64,000 nucleotides of DNA, taken from positions 22,693,743 through 22,757,742 of the forward strand of contig OZ022256.1 of the NCBI GenBank assembly GCA_963978905.1. The letters are read 5' to 3'. Positions 51,201 to 60,200 of the stretch are shown here, piece by piece. Each line of letters starts with the position of its first letter. The first letter of the stretch is position 1. A program made the translations under genes and the position numbers. The DNA is from Trichostrongylus colubriformis (taxonomy: Eukaryota > Nematoda > Chromadorea > Rhabditida > Trichostrongylidae). The notes below the pieces were generated by a model. The model saw nothing but the letters and a program-made list of their open reading frames with translations. It made no database searches and was not told where the DNA came from.

Positions 51201-54200
51201 CTTGATACCACCGAGGTCGACTTCTCCAGAAATGTCGACGGCCGTTTTCTGCACGTCCACATCACCTTCACCTCTTTCAAACCGTTCCTTGTAGTCTTGC
51301 AATTCTAAAAACAAGAATTATAAGCAACCGTCTCAGGTTCGGGATATTTTATCGCTCAAACGTCGATCAGACATCAATAAGTGAGCAAGATATTTTCTGA
51401 GATTCGAGTTGAAGGCTCTGATTCCATTACCCAGTGTGGAGAACGATCAGTCCCTTTCATTTGCAGATGAATTTATCTGAGTCTTCCAAGTCCCTTCATG
51501 TGGACCTACACTGAGGCTGTGTTCAGGGGCTGGGACACCGTCAGTGGATACCTGCATGCTAATTTGACATCTGAGCCGTGGCATGGCGTGTTAAAGGGAT
51601 CGTCCACAGAAATCTGAGTTATTCTGTTACCCATATATCCATGTTGTTTTGCACTCTGGGCGGCTCTCAAGCGAAAAAACAAGAATCCGGCTGGGACAGA
51701 GCCTTCTCAATGTAATCCGGTGAGGTGAGGCGTCTGGGAGAGGGGTGTGCAACTTTAGTTCCAATAGTGGACTGTAGGTGTACGGTAGTATAATTACAAG
51801 ATTACTCAGGTCACTTCGCACCTCACCTCGCACCTCCTAGCCTTGCCGGTGGGGTGACCGTTCCCAATGCTCGCAGTGACGGTTGACATCTTCCCCACTG
51901 ACTGCATTTACGATATGTTATGGATCCACTGGAAATTGTACATGTGTAATTACAACTATAATTATGTCTAGGGAGACTAGGGGCTGGAGTTAAATCCGCC
52001 AAACCGTGGGGGTTAATGCTGAAGCAAGACTAGGAGCTGGGTTGAAGCTGGCGGACGCTGGGGGTTATTACTGGAGGGAGAGTAGCAACAGGATATGAAA
52101 CGGGAGGCGATGATGTGAAGAGGGGACGTAAAGGGGCTGAGGCCATATACAACGGAGAAGGTGCCACATACATGGCGCGATGGTAGGATGAATAAATGAG
52201 AGGCTTCTAAGCTGGAAAAATTGGAAGAGCGGCATGAGGAGTGGTGGAGTACAAACTATGCTGTGGTGGGGCGTAATCCATGTAGACTGCATGCGGTTGT
52301 GCTGGGTTGATGTGAGTGGAAGAATCCTGAAGGGGTGGGTTGTAGCTGACCCCGGAAACATGGTCGTGAGGAGTGAACTCCTGCAAATAGGCCCTCATCG
52401 AACCTGTTCAAGTACCTCTTGCATGACCTCCAAAGCGGTAGGTCAACAAAAAAAAAGGCTCTGTCAAGTGCAGGTGTGAGAGGTCATGCGCTATGAATTA
52501 ACTGCCTTGAAGGCGAGTCAGGTGTTCATTAACCATGATGTAGCATTGATTAGGTTGAAGAAAATCCTTTCAGGCACATATGCATGGCGCGATTATGGTT
52601 ATTGTATTAAGCTTTGGAGTCTGGTTTGTATCAGTAAAGCTTCACTGCGAACTACGAATGATTTTTTTATTTATTCTCTTTCTCCTTTTCCCTTTTACAT
52701 GTGCATAACATTTTTACTCAAAGGTCAATAGTCGGTGCGAGCAATTAAGTAGGGCCACCTCACAGGCAAGGCTTGGAGGTGCGAAGTGACTTGAGTAATC
52801 TTGCAATTATACTACCGTACACCTACAGTACACTATTGGAACTAAAGACCCTTTTCATTGTTTTTTTGATGATTGATGGGCAACTGTTTAATAGTGAATC
52901 AATATTTCTCTGATACAACGTGTTCAACAAAATTAGTAAGCATGAGGTCGCTATTTGATGAGTCTTGGGAGAAGAAAGAGAACCGGCAAAAGCGAAAAAA
53001 CTGCCGAAAAATTCAAAATATAACTTTTTGGTAACTTTCAAAAAATGTTGTATTCATGAAGAATGAGTTTTTTACCCAGCGATTCAACGTTCATGGTTTT
53101 TGCTGGTTGCAAAGCAGAGTTGTAACAAATCGCTCACGTTTGAAATGAAGGTCTTCCAAGTCCTTGGCACTTTTTTCGACTGTCGTGGCCTCGAATGCAG
53201 ATCCCTGCATGAACGACTTTCTTGCTTCAGCGACTCCTGAAAGAGTTTGCGGTAGTTTTCCAAACATCATGTCCCGGAACCCAAGACATTATACCAGGAC
53301 TGGCCAATCGTGTCAGGTTTCTCTCCACAGAAACAAATACTTTGCACTTTTTCATTTTGCAGACCTCCTGTTTCCCTATCATTCGCATTAAATGCACACT
53401 CCACAAAGACCAGATAAGTGGGATCACCTTTTCGAGGCAGTAGTTACTTGGGTTTACTATCCAAGCCCTACCTTCTTTGAGCCTCAACGGTGCGCTATCA
53501 AGGCGCTACCCCTGCCTAAACCCACTTCGACGCCACCCACTTGAGCTCCCTTACTGGTCAACTGAGCAAAATGGGTGTGGGGTTCGAGCTGGTGTAGCGT
53601 TGTGATGGCGCACTGCGGCAGTGCAGAAAGGGTGCAGGCTGAAGGGTCACTCAAGGAACTACTACTTCTAAACAGTAAATCAACTTATCTCACTATCGCG
53701 AGGTGTGCCTTTAAAAGCGAACTGTGAGCTGATTTCTTACTCAATCTTTTCCTTTAAAAAAAAGGAAAGTTCCATGTTTCTCAGCATTGTGCTTGCCAAG
53801 CTCATATTAATGTAAAGGATAAGGCCGCGGTCGTACTCTGCGGTGCCGGCGGCAGGGCGTGGCTGCGTATCTCTGCGTCTCCGCTTATGCCACCGTGCCT
53901 CGTCGCCTGCGTCATCTCTGCACCTCCCCGTTCCACTCTACCTCGCTGCATGTGTACGCAGCCACGCCCTGCTGCCAGTGAGTATGACCGCAGCTTAAGC
54001 TCGTTTGAAAAGTTTGGAGGTCGTTGGAGAATTAAGGAGCAGTCTTGAGTTCCGTCCATGACTGGGCACTTTTGTGATAAGAACTACGAGTTAAAACAAA
54101 ACGGTCTTCGAAACAAATCTACGCTGGAGTGTATGAGACTGCTAAGAAATTTTCGCTTTCCTGAAACCCTTGATGTGACCATACCGCCTGATTCCCCTAG

Positions 54201-57200
54201 CCTTCGACCGGAACTTTCGAAAAATTTCCAGGAGAAAGTTGAAAATGCTATTTTTCCTACTTTGGGAATTCTTCCTTGTTTCTTTTTTAATACTGATCCT
54301 GCCTAATAAACTGATTGGACATCAAGTTTCATCTTTTTCTCAGTACTGGTATAAATGAACCAAGGTGCAATGAAAATCATAAGTGCTAGAGTAGAGCTCG
54401 AAAGGTGCTTCAAAATGTCGAAATCATTGTTGTGTTAATCACCTTCAAAATATCGTTTCCGTATCAGGTAAAGCAAAGCCCGCACAGCATCCGGATTGTC
54501 TTGAACAGAAAAGATTTCGACCAGCTGAACTTATTTGCCAAAAATACTGAAGCAGAAGCGTGGGTGGAAGCGGTAGGACGGAGCGTGGATGCAGTGCGTG
54601 GGTGCAGTTATCTAAGGCATCGTTCTGAGATGGCCACGAAAGTAAACTGGTGAAATTCAAGCAGAACTGTTGATAGAGCGAAAAGTTTAGGAATGTCAGA
54701 ACTAAGCCAACGAGATTCCCAGGAAATGTGCCGATGTGCTGATGAACCGCTGATCACAAAAGACGTAAACTGTTGACGTCTTACTTGAACAACACTGACT
54801 ATATCCCAAACGAGACCACCAAACAATTATTTGATCAGATACCAACGTCATATTCATAGAGAAGTACGTTCTAATAGTTGAACTGCTGAACATGCCATGA
54901 CTGTCACATTGCGAACTTACCAGCAGTGTCAAGCTCGCTACGATCCCATTGGCGTTCCACAACCGTTTCTTCTTCACTGCGTTCGTGGAACCTTTCCTTC
55001 ACAGATGGGCCGGTCTACAATGAATAGAGTGATTGCTATCTTATTCGCGAATACTTTCCTCTTTTAAATTTTGAATTTTACAATTTTCGCTAGACTAAAG
55101 ACTGCACCTCGAGGTGATAATGGGTGGAATTTTGCGGGGAAACGTTAATGAGTAACTATTAGTTGAGTTGACTTCGATTACTTTGAATGGTTGGAATCAG
55201 GTTTCGCCTAAGTAAAAAGAAAAAATGTTTTAGTTACAGAAAGATGGAGTTATGGGCGGAAGCTTTGATCACGGATGGGACTCGCTCCCCTACTCTACGC
55301 TTTCCAGGTATAAGTGTTCAACCTATTCACTACAGCGACTCCTATAACCTTAACCCAGCTTCTCCATGTGTCGAAAAGCATGGAGTGCGAGTCCAAGTCC
55401 CATCTACGGCCAAAATTTTTGCTCATCACTCAGCGCCCTTCTTTCAAACTTCGCATCGCGAGCTGCGACGTAAATCAGCAGATAAAAAATAAAAACAGAA
55501 GTCAGTAGATCAAAAACCTTTACTTTACTTTTTGGCCTTTTGAAATACTATTTACTATTCAAGACATAAGTGGTGTGTACCCTTGTGAGCCATTGGTGGG
55601 ACCATCCACAAGAAGAACCGTTTAGTCAAACTTTTATTCGAACTTACCTTCAGCAATTCCAAATCCTTCCTCTCTTCGGCCTCTTTGAGCTCAGCCGTTT
55701 CCACTTCTCCTGTTTTCCATTTGTTCTTGAGATCTCCAACCTGTAGTGGAGCATCTAGCAATGATGGCCATTGAGTTTCTCGATGCGTTTACAGAGGGGC
55801 AGTAGTCATTTATCGCGTTTACTTTTACTTTCCAATTTACTATTTCCTTTTCAATCATGAGTTTCCAGATGGCGTTAAGTCTCTCGAAAGATTTGGTTTT
55901 TACTTTTTGTCGAAGTTACAATAACATATTTTCTTGCTACACGTCCAGGCAACCTTGTGACTCTGTGGGGACAGCAAGGTTCAAAAAGTGTTCATAACAA
56001 AACGTCAATCATCAGACTGAAAAGCCTTTGGATTGAAATGAGTCGTTTCCACCTTAAGCCATAACACTGCGCTTTACTGATCAACCCCTTAACCTTCTAT
56101 CGCTCCTTCGGTTACTTGGAGTGAAATAGCATTTTTTTGTTACCTCTTGATATCATCCACTCCTCAACATGCGCAAATTTTTAAGAGCAATTGACTAGCG
56201 GGTTTTGAAGCTTATCAGAGCCTTCGAGAATGATCGCTTTCCCACCATAATTCTGTAATCACATAGCAACACGCTTATCATGCGGTTCGAAATTATGAAA
56301 TTGCTATCTCAACCCTCAACGTGTTTGCATACGATCGCAACAAACATAGAGTTTCAACATTTCAAATTCCTGATTTCTGGTTTTGTCAAAAAAAAATCTT
56401 GTTCTAGAAGGCAGGACGATTACTAGTTTGGCACTTGAATTAGAGTGGTTTCACTACGAAGAAATGATTTCACCCCAATTTCATTAAATAAGAACTAAAA
56501 AGAGAGTTCGCAAAAGAAGCCAGACCATTTACAAAAAAATGAAAACTGCATTTCAACGAAGACCAATTGCAGCGAACTTCTACTACTACATCACGTATAA
56601 AATCGATTCCCTCTCAAATAGATTGCCTGAATGTGTTTGAAATTATTCCATTTTGTTTTCCATAACCTCAGCCCCTCTACAGTTGTTCTCATGACGTCCC
56701 AAAACTGATGCCTCCAGTAATTACGCGAAAATTAAAAAAACAGTTCGTCTCCAATAAAATTCCATTTTGGGAGGTCCGAAACCGTGAAATTTTCAAAGCT
56801 GACCTGAGCAAAGTGTAGTTCTTCCTTTTTCTTCTTCCTATCTTCCCTGATGATATTCGGGTCCCTCTCACCCTCCTCCTCCTCTTCTTCGCTGCCTTCT
56901 TCTTGTCCTCCAGTCAGGAACCTGAATCGGGAGAAGATTTCTACGGCGCGAAATCGTCAAATTTGTCCGGATTAGACAACGATTAAGACGATTATTTCTT
57001 CTCGTCGTGGGATAATTTAAGTCAAGGACGTGCTAACAGAATGGATCCTCAAGACACTCGCTCATAAGAGGATCTTATAGAGGTTAAGGTTCGCGCAGAT
57101 TGGAGGTGATAGGTGTCTACGAACAGGCCAACTCCAAAGAGAAATGAGTGAACCCGCTCTGGTTATTCAGAAAAAAAAAACCAAAAAAACAACGAGAATT

Positions 57201-60200
57201 TGTGGCTTTTTTCGACATCTACACATATTCTTTTAAGAAGTATGTATCATTGGATGCAACTCATCGAGCTCCACAACGCATGACATCAAGCCTAGTAGAA
57301 TATTTTATCATGAGTTACCATATGGCGTTAGTCTTTGAAAGATCTAGTTTTTACTTTTCATTGGAGCTATGATAGCATAGCTATGATAGCTATGATCAAA
57401 ACTCTCAGAGTAACTCAAAGCGCTCATCAAAAATGAGATCTGCTCGTACTGCTTGAAGCATCTAGACAAAGAAGCCATGAAAATGAGGTTTTTTCAAGGA
57501 TCCCATACCCTGCCGTCTACATCAGCTACACAAATGTCGTAATTTGACGCGATATAAAAGAGGAAAAAGGAAAGCGGAAAGAGTAAGAAGTGAATGGCAT
57601 TCAAGGAGTATGAGTAAGCAGAGATGTACCAGCGCCCTCGGGAGTCTTCGAGTTACATCGGAGCTCCCATCGTTACAACCAACTGTTTAGGTAAACGGAA
57701 CCAGCAAACGGGAATGAATAGGTAAACAGGGATTTTCCAATGTGGTTTGAGAGTGAGGAAAAGTTAAAAATAGAAAAATGAATGACTGATTGAAAACTGA
57801 CTTTTCTTTGTTTGCTTTCACCTTACCAGCTTGAAGAACTTCTGGTTCGACCTGAAGATGGTAGTACTAACTTACGAATTTCAGAGTGAAATAAATTCAA
57901 AAACAAAAGAGAATGACGTATTATAAAAAAGATACAAATGCAAGTATCACTTTTTGTAAAAAAAAAGCTACTTCGAGCGCAAACAAAGATGATGGGTGGG
58001 TTTGGTGAATAGAGGAGGGAAAGGGGTGATAAATAGCGATTCTAACAGGCTTAGGCTTGCGTCATTATTGTATTCTTTATTGCTACGCCTCGAGCCCGCA
58101 AGTCTCTCTTTCATGAGCCTCCCAGAAGACTTTACTTGCCTTCCACAACAAGCATTGTTACAAAGGTAACAATTAACAAATACATAGTCAATATTAATGG
58201 AAATTCATGTGTATTTCGACTATTCCCACTACCAGTGGCTGCACCAATTACCACCTTTACCGATTACTAAATACCAGTCACCTTCCTTTACCCATTATAC
58301 CATGGAGTTCAACGAGCTGCTTAGTTAATTACCATTCAAACTAATAATCACTCAGAGGTCAGTAGGACTCCTTACTAAATATCACCGATCCCAGAAGTTT
58401 GGGCGTGTATAGCTATGTTCTATGAAACCGTGATAAAAATTCGATGAATTTATGGACCTATCGCAGTTGGGGGTGGAGAGAAGTTGGAGGGAAAGTTGCA
58501 CAACTAAACTCTCTGAGTGGTCATCTGCACATTCCAGCGCCCATTATAGCTTGATCCCAAGTTGAGAAATGTAGGGGTTCCCCTCCCCAGGCAAAAATCG
58601 ATAAACGAAATAGATTCCCTTCATTGAGATGGCACATGCAAATCTCACTTTCGCTTTTTTTATCGACGAAAAAACGAGATCACTTAGAACGGCGCCATTT
58701 TTATTACTTTTTTTTTCAGATAGCTTTTTTCGTTTCATAATTTTGTAGTACTTTATTTTTTCATAGCTCTGTGCACATTCTGCCCATGTGTAAAATTTAT
58801 GAGAGCGGTCAGCTTGAATACTAACAGTGTGACATCAGCAACAGTTTTATTCAAAAAAGAAATTTATGGGAGGCTATCCATGGACATCAGGTGAGCAAAA
58901 CACTCGTGGGCACTATTGAGGTCATGAAGTGTTTTTGAGAAGTTCTCAAGCCTCAGTGAGAGTAGAAGATCTTCCGGGAAAACATGTAAACACTTGACCC
59001 CTGCTCGAAATGGCCCTCATTGAAATGGTCAAGACTGCCGGCAATACTATTTCAAAACCGTCGGATGAATCACTGTGGGACCACTAGGTGAGCAATTGTT
59101 CCGTGTGTGCAACTCTCCCATTATTTGTAGCCGGATGTGCTGACGATGAGTCACTGGTGCTTCCAGTTTCCCTTTTCTCTTCCACACCCTCGCTCAGACT
59201 ACGCAATAACCTCTTCCCTCGCCATTAACTTGCCTCTCCCAAGAATCATTTGATGTCATTGAAGCAACGAAAACTTTCTAAGTAACTTGTTTACGGAGCA
59301 GTGAGCAATTCCATAGAATACGAAAGCCAAGATCAGTGGAAGGAATCAGAATCAGAAGAGGAAATCAGAAGTGGATAATGTCAGGCTTTTTGCCCGAAAA
59401 TTGAAAGTTGATATATCAACATTTCAGATTTTTTTAATTCGAAAAGCAAAAACAACTCTCCATGTAACACTTGAACAGAAATCTGTAAGACCCCTAAAGG
59501 CAACCTGGGAGAAAGTGCTTTTTCGGAAAATCGTGTTATGCTTGAAGAACCTTCAGATACGGTATGCTGATTACAGCGATTAGATAAATTTTGATAGTAA
59601 TTCAACTACAGGTCGTGAAGCTAGTATGCTTACTGTCTATGTAATATACTCTCAGTTTACAGCTACTGATTCAGTTTTGTCATGCCTTTGACCCCTTCAA
59701 AATTAATCCCGACTGCTTTTTTGCTCGCACAGCCTCTGCACTCCACCTTTTTTGCCCGCCAACATTATCCATTTAAGCGCCACTATCGCGAGGACAGTAA
59801 TGGTGTAGTAAGTGTAGTCAAAAGTGATGCACTCCCACTGCCATGGAGCGGAGGTTAATATACAAGCCCAGGTCCAGCAAACCTTCTATCTCGCGCTCAT
59901 GAAATGACTAAACCGCTGAGGGCTGGCCATTAGAAAAACCTGAGCTTAGAGACACTCGGAGATCATTGTGTAGGTAAGAGAGCATTCACTGGTCACTACG
60001 ATTGTAACTGGAACAAGTCTGCCTAGCGCAACTCAAAAAAAGAACTGATTAGTTTTGTCCGTTATCCTCCTCCGCCCTCCAGAATTAATCCTTCATTCTT
60101 TTCGACCCTAACTGTGACTAGTAACATTTGAAAACGGCGTCCTTTTCTAGGCCTCACAAATCTTTGTGCGAATTCTAAAATTGGAGGCGATTTCGATAGA

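Noticed and set aside
59371..59583. Plus-strand 70-residue frame in the first intron of the LIM gene
   Set aside because: No splice-flanked structure and no recognisable domain; the acceptor-like TTTCAG inside it does not lead to a useful exon.
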